A DNA stretch of 10,353 bases, taken from Oxalobacteraceae bacterium. Its GTDB lineage: Bacteria; Pseudomonadota; Gammaproteobacteria; Burkholderiales; Burkholderiaceae_D. Both the position numbers and the translations under genes were made by a program. The notes under the pieces were generated by a model. It saw only the letters and a list, made by a program, of their open reading frames with translations, had not been told where the DNA came from and did not search any database. Where the stretch lies: positions 1 to 10,353 of the forward strand of contig CANFGA010000065.1 in assembly GCA_947446335.1 (NCBI GenBank), read 5' to 3'. Below, one piece after another: positions 1 to 5,844 of the stretch (position 1 is the stretch's first letter; each line of letters starts with the position of its first letter).

Positions 1-861
1 GGCATGCAGATGGCGATCTCGTCCGACATGCTGGTCGAGGGCCGCCATTTCTTTGCCGGCGCCGATCCGCGCTTGCTCGGTCACAAATGCCTGGCGGTCA
101 ACCTGTCGGATCTGGCGGCGATGGGTGCGCGCCCGCGCGCCTTCACGCTGGCGCTGGCCTTGCCGCAAGCAGATCCACACTGGCTGGCCGGTTTTTCAGC
201 CGGCTTGTTCGCGCTGGCCGATGCCCACGAGATCGAATTGATCGGCGGCGACACGACCAAGGGACCGTTGACGATCTGCATCACGATTTTTGGCGAACTG
301 GCGCCCGGCGCTGCCCTCAAGCGCGCCAACGCCAGGCCGGGCGACGATATCTGGATCAGCGGCACGCTGGGCGATGCGCATCTGGCGCTGGCCGGCTACC
401 TCGGCGAAGTGGCGCTGGATGACTATGCCTTGGCGCAAGCAGCGCCCCGGATGCATGCGCCGACACCGCGCGTGGCGCTGGGCATCGCGCTGGCCGAGTC
501 CAGCCTTGCGCATGCGGCAATCGACATTTCCGATGGACTGGTGGGCGACCTGGGCCATATCCTGGCCGCCTCCAACGTGGGCGCGAGGCTGAACGTGGAT
601 GCATTGCCGCGCGGTCCGGTGCTGGCAAGCCGGCCGCAAGCGCTGCAGCGCCAGTTCACCGCCGCCGGTGGCGACGATTACGAATTGTGCTTTACCGCGC
701 CAGTTGCCGCGCGCGAGGCGATCCTGGCCTTGGCACCGCGCATCGGCACCCCGCTGACGCGGGTCGGCAGCATCGAAGCCGGCCCGGGCCTGCGCTGGGT
801 CGATCAGGGCGGTTCCTTGCTCGATTTGCAGCTGACCGGCTTTGATCATTTCGCCAGTTGA
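1..861 (+). CDS. thiL: Thiamine-monophosphate kinase ThiL, 5'-truncated by the window edge
   Basis: ThiL phosphorylates thiamine monophosphate to the cofactor thiamine diphosphate using ATP, in the cytoplasm. The reading frame is open from base 1 and stops with TGA at 859-861, giving 286 visible residues. Family length is about 325, so roughly 40 N-terminal residues, including the first GIGDD metal/ATP loop, lie before the window. Visible hallmarks are AISSDMLVEGRHF near the start (Asp for Mg binding), NLSDLAAMGARP, IGGDTTKGPL, a DISDGL stretch in the middle, GGDDYELCFT near the C-terminus and the typical GFDHFA end. Product assignment is firm. In many betaproteobacteria pgpA follows thiL directly; here the next gene is pncC after 161 bases. 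The ATG at 4 is internal, not the start. Confidence 0.95.
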   Translation, partial: GMQMAISSDMLVEGRHFFAGADPRLLGHKCLAVNLSDLAAMGARPRAFTLALALPQADPHWLAGFSAGLFALADAHEIELIGGDTTKGPLTICITIFGELAPGAALKRANARPGDDIWISGTLGDAHLALAGYLGEVALDDYALAQAAPRMHAPTPRVALGIALAESSLAHAAIDISDGLVGDLGHILAASNVGARLNVDALPRGPVLASRPQALQRQFTAAGGDDYELCFTAPVAAREAILALAPRIGTPLTRVGSIEAGPGLRWVDQGGSLLDLQLTGFDHFAS

Positions 862-1022
862 GATTCCAGCACGGCAGATCGAGATAATTGATGCGGCAGC
901 GCCTGAAATTCCGCCAGGGCGCAGACGGCGCCCAAAACGTCATGGTAAAGTAAGCTCCAGCGTGGGTTTTGCAGTCCAGGCTCTGCAGTCTTTATGGATC
1001 ATGAAAATCAGGATAGAAGAAA
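862..1022. other. Intergenic gap thiL-pncC, small GC hairpin, no pgpA
   Basis: This 161-base space carries no convincing gene. A short stem GGGCGC (917-922) / GCGCCC (928-933) with a 5-base loop lies after thiL but has no T-run, so it is at best a weak terminator. TTGCAG at 969-974 could be a -35 box for pncC, but the -10 hexamer at the right distance (TTATGG, 992-997) is poor. AGGA and GAAGAAA just before 1023 can serve as the pncC ribosome binding site. An open frame crosses the gap on the + strand but runs through pncC in another frame and is a shadow. No trace of the phosphatidylglycerophosphatase A family is visible. Confidence 0.5.
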
Positions 1023-1505
1023 ATGACAAAAGACATCGTCGAATTGGCAACCCAGGTCGGGCGTGCGCTGCAAGAAAAAGGATTGCTTCTGAGCACGGCC
1101 GAATCGTGCACCGGCGGCGGTGTGGCGCAAGCGGTCACCGAGATCGCCGGCTCGTCCGGATGGTTCGATTGCGGCTTTGTCGTGTATTCGAATGCCTCGA
1201 AGTCGGCCATGCTGGACATCTCGGCCGCGTTGATCGCACAACAAGGTGCCGTCAGCGAAGAAGTCGCCGCGGCGATGGTCGAAGGTGCGCTGGCCAACAG
1301 CAATGCCCATGTGGCGCTGTCGACCACGGGCATCGCCGGCCCGGGCGGCGCGGTGCCGGGCAAGCCGGTCGGCACGGTCTGCTTCGGCTGGGGTTCAGGC
1401 ACCAACGTGCACACCGAGCGCCTGGTATTTTCCGGCGACCGCCAGGCCGTGCGCGAGCAATCCGTGGTCCATGCGCTGCAAGGCTTGCTGCGCTTTCTCA
1501 ACTAG
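1023..1505 (+). CDS. pncC: Nicotinamide-nucleotide amidohydrolase PncC (CinA C-terminal domain family)
   Basis: PncC deamidates nicotinamide mononucleotide to nicotinate mononucleotide, feeding the pyridine nucleotide cycle that rebuilds NAD in the cytoplasm. The 160-residue protein is the usual length for the stand-alone CinA C-terminal domain; the N-terminal MoCF-like half of full CinA is absent. Motifs seen are TAESCTGG (25-32), the GWFDCGFVVYSN stretch (46-57) with a nearby Lys (60), and the glycine-rich loop STTGIAGPGG followed by PGKPVGTV (100-119), all diagnostic of the family. The start is supported by a purine-rich AGGATAGAAGAAA leader. The stop at 1503-1505 is only 19 bases before the next gene, so pncC probably shares a transcript with the TraL/TraM-like pair. 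Confidence 0.93.
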   Translation: MTKDIVELATQVGRALQEKGLLLSTAESCTGGGVAQAVTEIAGSSGWFDCGFVVYSNASKSAMLDISAALIAQQGAVSEEVAAAMVEGALANSNAHVALSTTGIAGPGGAVPGKPVGTVCFGWGSGTNVHTERLVFSGDRQAVREQSVVHALQGLLRFLN

Positions 1506-1514
1506 CCTCTTTTT

Positions 1515-1518
1515 GGAG
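1515..1518 (+). promoter_or_regulatory. Ribosome binding site fixing the start of the TraL-like gene
   Basis: GGAG lies 6 bases before the ATG at 1525. It selects this start over the open frame that continues upstream through pncC, and the resulting protein begins right before its P-loop, as in TraL homologues. Confidence 0.75.
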
Positions 1519-1524
1519 CATTCG

Positions 1525-2253
1525 ATGCACAACACGGTACATTTCATCCTTCAGGGCAAAGGCGGCATCGGCAAGACGCTGGTCTCCACGCTGCTCGCGC
1601 AGTGGATCGCGGGCAAGGATGACATACCGCTGCGCTGCTACGACACCGACCAGGAAAATGCGACCTTTTCGCGCTACAAGGCGATGGATGTCAAGCATGT
1701 CACGGTGATGACCGATGCACGCACCATCGACCCGAAGCGCTTCGATGCATTGATGATCGACATGCTGGGCGCCGACGGCAATTGCGTGGTCGACAATGGC
1801 GCCAACACCTTCTCGCCATTGATGGCTTACTTGATCGAAAACGACGCCTTTGCGATGCTCGAAGAATCCGGGCGCAGCGTCTACATCCACACCATCGTCG
1901 GCGGCGGCGACACGCTGTACGACACCGCATCGGGCTTCGTGGCGACCGCAAAATCGACCGCGGTGCCGCTGGTGCTGTGGGAAAACGAACACTTCGGCTT
2001 GCTGCAATCGTCGACCGGAAAACTGTTTTCAGAGTCGCATACCTACAGCGACCATGCGGCCAGAGTCAGGGGCCGCGTGACACTCACCGCGCGCAATCCC
2101 GATACCTTTGGCGCCGATATCAAGAAGATGAACACGGCGCGCCTGACGCTGAACGAAGTGATCCAGAATGACAAATTCAACATCATGGAAAAGCAGCGCA
2201 TCAAGGTCGTCTACCGCGACATTTTCGAGCAACTCGACCAAGTGCAGTGGTAG
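1525..2253 (+). CDS. TraL-like ParA/MinD-type ATPase (conjugal transfer protein family)
   Basis: This is a 242-residue P-loop ATPase. It carries a deviant Walker A motif GKGGIGKT (11-18, with the extra Lys12 of ParA/MinD proteins), CYDTDQENATF (38-48) at the switch position, and CVVDNGA (87-93) as the Walker B-like strand. From memory, length and motif order match TraL of IncP plasmids such as RP4/RK2: FxLQGKGG near the N-terminus, DTDxxNATF, DNGAxxFxPL, the HTIVGGG loop (122-128), SGF (136-138), and the C-terminal IMEKQRIKVV stretch followed by FEQLD. TraL proteins are cytoplasmic accessory factors of conjugation of poorly known role. Here no relaxase, oriT or coupling protein is near, so the chromosomal role is unknown. 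It lies 19 bases after pncC and 9 before the TraM-like gene. Codon use looks like that of the neighbours, so any acquisition is old. Confidence 0.82.
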   Translation: MHNTVHFILQGKGGIGKTLVSTLLAQWIAGKDDIPLRCYDTDQENATFSRYKAMDVKHVTVMTDARTIDPKRFDALMIDMLGADGNCVVDNGANTFSPLMAYLIENDAFAMLEESGRSVYIHTIVGGGDTLYDTASGFVATAKSTAVPLVLWENEHFGLLQSSTGKLFSESHTYSDHAARVRGRVTLTARNPDTFGADIKKMNTARLTLNEVIQNDKFNIMEKQRIKVVYRDIFEQLDQVQW

Positions 2254-2262
2254 GGCAACAGC

Positions 2263-2733
2263 ATGGATCAACAAAAACTGCGCAGCCTGGTATTTGAAAA
2301 AACCGGCGTCAGGATCGACACCGACGATCCGATTTTTGCGCTGGTTGCGCTCAACGAAGCGGTGCTGGAAGAAGCGGTCGAGCGCCATGTGGCACTGCTC
2401 GAGGCAGCCACACAGAAACTGGCACTGATCGCCGACGAGATCAAGACTGGCCAGGCTCAGCAACTGACGCAAGACCAGACGCCGGCATTTTCGGCGCCGC
2501 GCGAGGCGCGCCTGATCGCGCTCGGCGTGGGCATGGCGATCCTGGCGGCGCTGCTGGTGCTGGCCGGCCAGATGCTGTTTTTCAAGCCGGCGCCGGAATC
2601 GATGATCGAGGTGCCCAAGCTGACGCCTGGCCAGATCGCTGCGCTGAAAAACGGCGAAAAATTGAGCCAGGCGGTGCAGAAACTGGACCAGAAGTCGCGC
2701 GCAATGATCGAACTTGAAATGCAAAAGAAGTAG
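2263..2733 (+). CDS. TraM-like single-pass membrane protein with coiled-coil N-terminus
   Basis: The 156-residue protein has an N-terminal part with the pattern FEKTGVRIDTDDPIFALVALNE (split as 11-20 and 21-32), a charged, heptad-like helix (about 33-65), one hydrophobic membrane helix (about 83-107) and a 48-residue Lys/Gln-rich tail ending in EMQKK. The TGV-x-DDPI-x-L-x-x-N-E pattern followed by a coiled coil and a membrane helix resembles TraM of IncP plasmids, where traM directly follows traL. That order is kept here and strengthens both calls. It begins 9 bases after the ATPase stop; AGGG at 2252-2255, overlapping that TAG stop, is the likely ribosome binding site, so translation is probably coupled. 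The membrane protein could recruit the ATPase to the inner membrane, but that is inference. The family assignment is weaker than for the ATPase. Confidence 0.65.
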   Translation: MDQQKLRSLVFEKTGVRIDTDDPIFALVALNEAVLEEAVERHVALLEAATQKLALIADEIKTGQAQQLTQDQTPAFSAPREARLIALGVGMAILAALLVLAGQMLFFKPAPESMIEVPKLTPGQIAALKNGEKLSQAVQKLDQKSRAMIELEMQKK

Positions 2734-2805
2734 GCACCGAAAAAGCAAGTACCAAACAAGCAAACACATTATCGCAACATCCCCAACAGCAACGACAGGA
2801 ACCCC
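2734..2805 (+). other. A/C-rich, T-poor leader before the zinc exporter
   Basis: These 72 bases are dominated by A and C with only about five T residues, and contain no hairpin. The region separates the TraM-like gene from the exporter. AGGA at 2797-2800 is the exporter ribosome binding site, 5 bases before its ATG. No terminator or convincing promoter is visible, so read-through from the pncC-TraL-TraM unit into the exporter is possible. Confidence 0.4.
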
Positions 2806-3732
2806 ATGAGCGGTCACCACCACGGCCATGCGCACGATCACGACCACCCTGCCGCGCAGGATCACGGACGCGCATTTGCGATCGCGATCGCGCTCAACAG
2901 CGTGTTTGTCGTGGTCGAATTCGCCTACGGCTTCATCGCCAATTCGACCGCGCTGATGGCCGATGCGGGCCATAATCTGTCCGATGTGCTGGGCCTGGCG
3001 CTGGCCTGGGGCGCGGCCATCCTGGGCAAGCGCACGCCGAGCATGCGCTATACCTATGGCTTGCGCAGCAGCTCGATGCTGGCGGCGCTGTCGAACGCGA
3101 TGCTGCTGATGGTCGCTTGCGGCGCGATCGGCTGGGAAGCGGCGCGCCAATTGCTGCACCCGCAGCCGGTCGATGGCGTGACGGTGTCGGTGGTCGCTGG
3201 CATCGGCATCGCCGTCAATGGCATCTCGGCCTGGCTGTTCATGGCCGGCAGCAAGCATGACTTGAACATCCGCGGCGCCTATCTGCATCTGGCGGCCGAT
3301 GCGGCGATCTCGCTGGGCGTGCTGGTGGCCGGCGTGCTCGTGATGTGGACCGGCTGGTTCTGGCTCGACCCTTTGGTGAGCATCGCGATCGTGCTGGTGA
3401 TCGTGCTGGGCACCTGGTCCTTGTTGCGCGCATCGCTGCACATGATGATGGCGGGCGTGCCGGTCGATATCGACGCGGCCAAGGTCGAGCAATTTCTGAA
3501 AGAAGTCCCCGGCGTGACCGAGGTCCATGACTTGCATATCTGGAGCATGAGCACGACCGAAACCGCGCTGACGGCCCATCTGGTGATGCCCGGCGGCTAC
3601 CCGGGCGACAGCGCCATCGATGACATCAACCTGCAGTTGCAGCGCCAGTTTTCAATCGGCCACTGCACGCTGCAAGTTGAACTCGGCACTACCAGCCACA
3701 CCTGCTCGCTGCAAGCGCCGCATGCGCACTAG
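2806..3732 (+). CDS. Cation diffusion facilitator, CzcD/ZitB-like zinc exporter
   Basis: This 308-residue inner-membrane antiporter should export Zn(II), and perhaps Cd(II) or Co(II), in exchange for protons. The N-terminus is a His/Asp-rich metal-binding segment (residues 4-20). Six hydrophobic segments lie roughly at 23-45, 52-74, 92-112, 124-146, 160-182 and 186-206. The transport site is the CDF pair of HxxxD motifs: H56-D60 in segment 2 (ADAGHNLSD) and H161-D165 in segment 5 (HLAAD); His/Asp composition points to zinc rather than manganese. The cytoplasmic C-terminal domain holds EVHDLHIWS (239-247). Its TAG stop overlaps the cysK stop on the other strand. CzcD versus ZitB cannot be decided by eye. 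Confidence 0.93.
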   Translation: MSGHHHGHAHDHDHPAAQDHGRAFAIAIALNSVFVVVEFAYGFIANSTALMADAGHNLSDVLGLALAWGAAILGKRTPSMRYTYGLRSSSMLAALSNAMLLMVACGAIGWEAARQLLHPQPVDGVTVSVVAGIGIAVNGISAWLFMAGSKHDLNIRGAYLHLAADAAISLGVLVAGVLVMWTGWFWLDPLVSIAIVLVIVLGTWSLLRASLHMMMAGVPVDIDAAKVEQFLKEVPGVTEVHDLHIWSMSTTETALTAHLVMPGGYPGDSAIDDINLQLQRQFSIGHCTLQVELGTTSHTCSLQAPHAH

Positions 3733-4661
3733 CCATCGAGCCCGGCGTACAAGGCGGTGCTGAGGTAGCGCTCGCCAAACGACGCGATGATCGCCACGAT
3801 CAGCTTGCCCTCGTTCTCGGGCCGCTGCGCCACCTGCAGCGCCGCCCACAGCGCGGCGCCCGAGGAAATGCCGACCAACAAGCCCTCTTCCTTGGCCGCC
3901 TGACGTGCAGTGGCAAACGCTTGCTCGTTGCTGACGCAGACGACTTCGTCGTAAATGCTGGTGTTGAGCACGTTTGGAATGAAACCGGCACCGATGCCCT
4001 GGATCGCATGCGGCCCCTTGGTGCCCTTGGACAGCATCGGCGATGCTTCCGGCTCGACCGCGATGCACCGGAACGATGGCTTGTGCGCCTTGAGCGCCTC
4101 GCCGATGCCGGTGATGGTGCCGCCGGTGCCCACGCCGGCCACCAGAATGTCGGCCAGACCATCGGTATCGCGCCAGATTTCCTCGGCCGTGGTGCGGCGG
4201 TGCACGTCGGGGTTGGCCGGATTGTTGAATTGCTGCGGCATCAAGTAGCGCGGATCCGAAGCGGCGAGTTGCTCGGCTTTCTTGATCGAGCCCAGCATCC
4301 CTTCGCTGCCCGGCGTCAGGATCAGTTCGGCGCCATACGCGCGCAACAGGATGCGCCGCTCGCGGCTCATCGTGTCGGGCATGACCAAGGTGCAGCGATA
4401 GCCGCGCGCCGCGCACACCATCGCCAGCCCGATGCCGGTATTGCCGCTGGTCGGCTCCAGGATGATGGTATCGGGATGGATCAGACCGGCCTCTTCAGCC
4501 GCTTCGATCATGGCCAGGCCGATGCGGTCCTTGACGCTGTGCGACGGATTGTAGAATTCGAGCTTGGCCAGGATGGTGGCCGGGGCGCCCAGCGCCATCC
4601 GGTTGATGCGCACCAAGGGCGTGTTGCCGATCAGTTCAGTAACATTGTTAGCAATATGCAT
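3729..4661 (-). CDS. cysK: Cysteine synthase A (O-acetylserine sulfhydrylase)
   Basis: CysK is a PLP enzyme that replaces the acetyl group of O-acetylserine with sulfide to give cysteine, the last step of sulfur assimilation. The 310-residue length fits. K44 in PSHSVKDR is the PLP-bearing lysine, PTSGNTG (70-76) is the substrate loop, QQFNNPANP (143-151) the gating segment, GVGTGGTITG (176-185) the PLP phosphate loop, and GISSGAA (264-270) the serine loop near the PLP ring. The QQFNN segment and long middle region favour CysK over CysM. The start at 4661 is chosen because AAAGGAGA lies 6 bases upstream; the frame stays open for 23 more codons to 4730, but that extension crosses a hairpin and is not conserved-looking. 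It converges on the exporter with overlapping stops. Confidence 0.95.
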   Translation of the reverse strand: MHIANNVTELIGNTPLVRINRMALGAPATILAKLEFYNPSHSVKDRIGLAMIEAAEEAGLIHPDTIILEPTSGNTGIGLAMVCAARGYRCTLVMPDTMSRERRILLRAYGAELILTPGSEGMLGSIKKAEQLAASDPRYLMPQQFNNPANPDVHRRTTAEEIWRDTDGLADILVAGVGTGGTITGIGEALKAHKPSFRCIAVEPEASPMLSKGTKGPHAIQGIGAGFIPNVLNTSIYDEVVCVSNEQAFATARQAAKEEGLLVGISSGAALWAALQVAQRPENEGKLIVAIIASFGERYLSTALYAGLDG

Positions 4662-4667
4662 GAATGG

Positions 4668-4675
4668 TCTCCTTT
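4668..4675 (-). promoter_or_regulatory. Strong ribosome binding site of cysK
   Basis: Read on the - strand this is AAAGGAGA, a near-perfect Shine-Dalgarno sequence 6 bases before the ATG (4659-4661). It decides the cysK start against an upstream in-frame extension. Confidence 0.85.
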
Positions 4676-4711
4676 GACTGGGAGCATTCAGTCTACGCTG
4701 CTTTGAGCGAA

Positions 4712-4748
4712 CGCGGCTGTCAGCTTGCATGGCACGCTGACAGCCGCG
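4712..4748 (-). terminator. Perfect 13-bp hairpin between the FKBP gene and cysK (terminator-like or leader element)
   Basis: CGCGGCTGTCAGC at 4712-4724 and its exact complement at 4736-4748 form a 13-bp stem with an 11-base loop. It lies about 30 bases after the FKBP stop and about 50 bases before the cysK start. On the - strand an A-run (4757-4763, T on +) precedes the stem, but no U-run follows it, so it is not a textbook rho-independent terminator for FKBP. On the + strand the stem is followed by a T-run 8 bases later, and a small alternative stem AGCCG/CGGCT (4742-4746/4753-4757) abuts it, but no + strand gene ends here. It could end FKBP transcripts, stabilise the FKBP 3' end, or act in the cysK leader. 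Confidence 0.5.
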
Positions 4749-4776
4749 GATCCGGCTTTTTTTCCGCGACTTGCGC

Positions 4777-5250
4777 TTACTTCACGCCCAGCAATTCAAC
4801 ATCGAAGATCAACGCCGAATTCGGCGGTATGTCGTTGCTTGGGCTACGAGATCCGTAAGCCATGTTGCTGGGAATGATCAAGGTGCGCTTGCCGCCCACT
4901 TTCATGCCCTGCACGCCCTTGTCCCAGCCCTTGATGACCATGCCTGCGCCAAGCTTGAAGGTGAACGGACCGCGCCCGATCGAGCTGTCGAATTGCTTGC
5001 CGTGGAAATCCTTGGCCAACGGACGGTACAGCCAGCCTGTGTAGTTGACTTCCACTTCGGCGCCGGCCATCGCTTCCTTGCCGGTGCCGACCTTGGTATC
5101 GGTGATGATCAATGACTCGGCCAGCGGACCCGGAGTCGCGGACGATACTGCAGCAGTCGCTGGTGCGGCAGGGGTGGCAGGAGCGGCAGCCGAGGCCAGC
5201 GGAGCCGCCACCGCGCAGATGAAAGCAAGTAAAACGGAACTACGCACCAT
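4777..5250 (-). CDS. Exported FKBP-type peptidyl-prolyl cis-trans isomerase
   Basis: This 157-residue protein catalyses cis-trans isomerisation of Xaa-Pro bonds, probably helping proteins fold in the periplasm. Residues 1-22 form a Sec signal peptide (basic MVR start, hydrophobic LLAFICAVAAP core, ASA cleavage site), followed by an Ala/Pro linker (22-42). A single FKBP domain (about 45-157) keeps the ligand pocket: Y70, F87-D88, F99, V105-I106, W109, Y132 and F149. There is no dimerisation domain as in Mip/FkpA, so this is the short class. The start at 5250 is chosen because AAGGAA (5257-5262 on the complement) is 6 bases upstream and the signal peptide then begins correctly; an extra 16 codons upstream are open but unlikely. 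It is divergent from thpR. Confidence 0.93.
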   Translation of the reverse strand: MVRSSVLLAFICAVAAPLASAAAPATPAAPATAAVSSATPGPLAESLIITDTKVGTGKEAMAGAEVEVNYTGWLYRPLAKDFHGKQFDSSIGRGPFTFKLGAGMVIKGWDKGVQGMKVGGKRTLIIPSNMAYGSRSPSNDIPPNSALIFDVELLGVK

Positions 5251-5283
5251 GATATATTCCTTCAATGAAGTTCTGTGGATCTC

Positions 5284-5297
5284 TGTCTGGCCAGACA
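5284..5297. repeat. 14-bp perfect palindrome in the FKBP-thpR divergent region
   Basis: TGTCTGGCCAGACA reads the same on both strands. It lies between the divergent starts of the FKBP gene (5250) and thpR (5329), just downstream of a candidate FKBP -10 box. It could be a regulator binding site, but one palindrome of this length in 10 kb is close to chance expectation. Confidence 0.35.
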
Positions 5298-5309
5298 AAG
5301 TGCGCCCAC

Positions 5310-5318
5310 ATCATAACA
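5310..5318 (-). promoter_or_regulatory. Candidate extended -10 promoter for the FKBP gene
   Basis: On the - strand the bases read TGTTATGAT, an extended -10 element (TGn plus TATGAT, 5 of 6 matches to TATAAT). Transcription would start near 5303, leaving a leader of about 50 bases. No good -35 box is present at 17 bases, which extended -10 promoters tolerate. The call rests on this motif alone. Confidence 0.3.
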
Positions 5319-5328
5319 AACCTGCCAA

Positions 5329-5844
5329 ATGATGCCAGCCACTTTGCAACACCGACTTTTTTTTGCGCTCTGGCCCGATCCGGCCGCAGCCACTGCGCTG
5401 CTGCAGCGCCAGAGCGGCATCGAAGGCACGCTGGTGAAGGCGGATCGGCTGCACCTGACGCTGGTTTTTCTGGGTTTGCGGCCGGCGGCCGAGTTGCCAG
5501 CCCTGTGCCAGATTTTGCAGCGCGTGCCGGCGCAGGCGATGACGCTGGAGCTCGATGTCTACGGCCATTTCGAAGGCCCGCGCATCGCCTGGGCCGGCAT
5601 GCGCGCGCCGCCAGCAGCGCTGTTGCAACTGCAGCACGCGCTGATGGCGGAACTGATGGCGGAAAAAATTTTTCACCAGAGCCGGACCGAACGCTTTCGA
5701 CCCCACGTCACGCTGGCCAGGAAAGCGCTGCCGCCGGCGCTGCCGTTTGCACCACTGCGCTGGCGCGCCGAGCGCATGGTGCTGGCCGCGTCGAACCCGG
5801 AAAACGGCGACTACCAGATCATCGCAACGCGTCAGTTGGACTGA
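5329..5844 (+). CDS. thpR: RNA 2',3'-cyclic phosphodiesterase (2'-5' RNA ligase family)
   Basis: This 171-residue protein belongs to the 2H phosphoesterase superfamily (LigT/ThpR). It hydrolyses 2',3'-cyclic phosphates on RNA and can join 2'-5' linked tRNA halves in vitro; its physiological substrate is unsettled. The two catalytic HxT motifs are clear: H42-L-T44 in RLHLTLVFLG and H126-V-T128 in RPHVTLAR. The N-terminal RLFFALWP strand is also typical. Two ATGs lie in tandem (5329 and 5332) with no clear ribosome binding site, so the start is uncertain by one codon and initiation may be weak. The stop lies inside tcdA: the two genes converge with a 13-base overlap. Confidence 0.92.
   Translation: MMPATLQHRLFFALWPDPAAATALLQRQSGIEGTLVKADRLHLTLVFLGLRPAAELPALCQILQRVPAQAMTLELDVYGHFEGPRIAWAGMRAPPAALLQLQHALMAELMAEKIFHQSRTERFRPHVTLARKALPPALPFAPLRWRAERMVLAASNPENGDYQIIATRQLD

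Noticed and set aside
917..933. GC hairpin after thiL as an intrinsic terminator
   Set aside because: Six-base-pair stem with no T-run; too weak to call as a terminator.
842..1708. A 288-codon + strand open frame crossing the thiL-pncC gap
   Set aside because: It overlaps pncC and the TraL-like gene in another frame, has Arg-rich low-complexity translation and shows no PgpA features.
2878..2891. GCGATCGCGATCGC repeat resembling a HIP1 or Dam-site cluster
   Set aside because: It encodes an Ala-Ile-Ala-Ile run in the first membrane helix of the exporter; explained by coding.
2029..3579. A 516-codon open frame on the - strand opposite the TraL-like, TraM-like and exporter genes
   Set aside because: Its translation is rich in Arg, His and Gln with no family motif and it lies opposite three genes with clear motifs; it is a by-product of high-GC codon bias.
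4662..4730. N-terminal extension of cysK by 23 codons
   Set aside because: A near-perfect ribosome binding site precedes the ATG at 4661, and the extension would run through the 4712-4748 hairpin.
5664..5676. A6T5 run inside thpR as a possible frameshift site or internal terminator
   Set aside because: The codon phasing does not give a slippery heptamer, there is no GC stem beside it, and the frame is intact through the second HxT motif.
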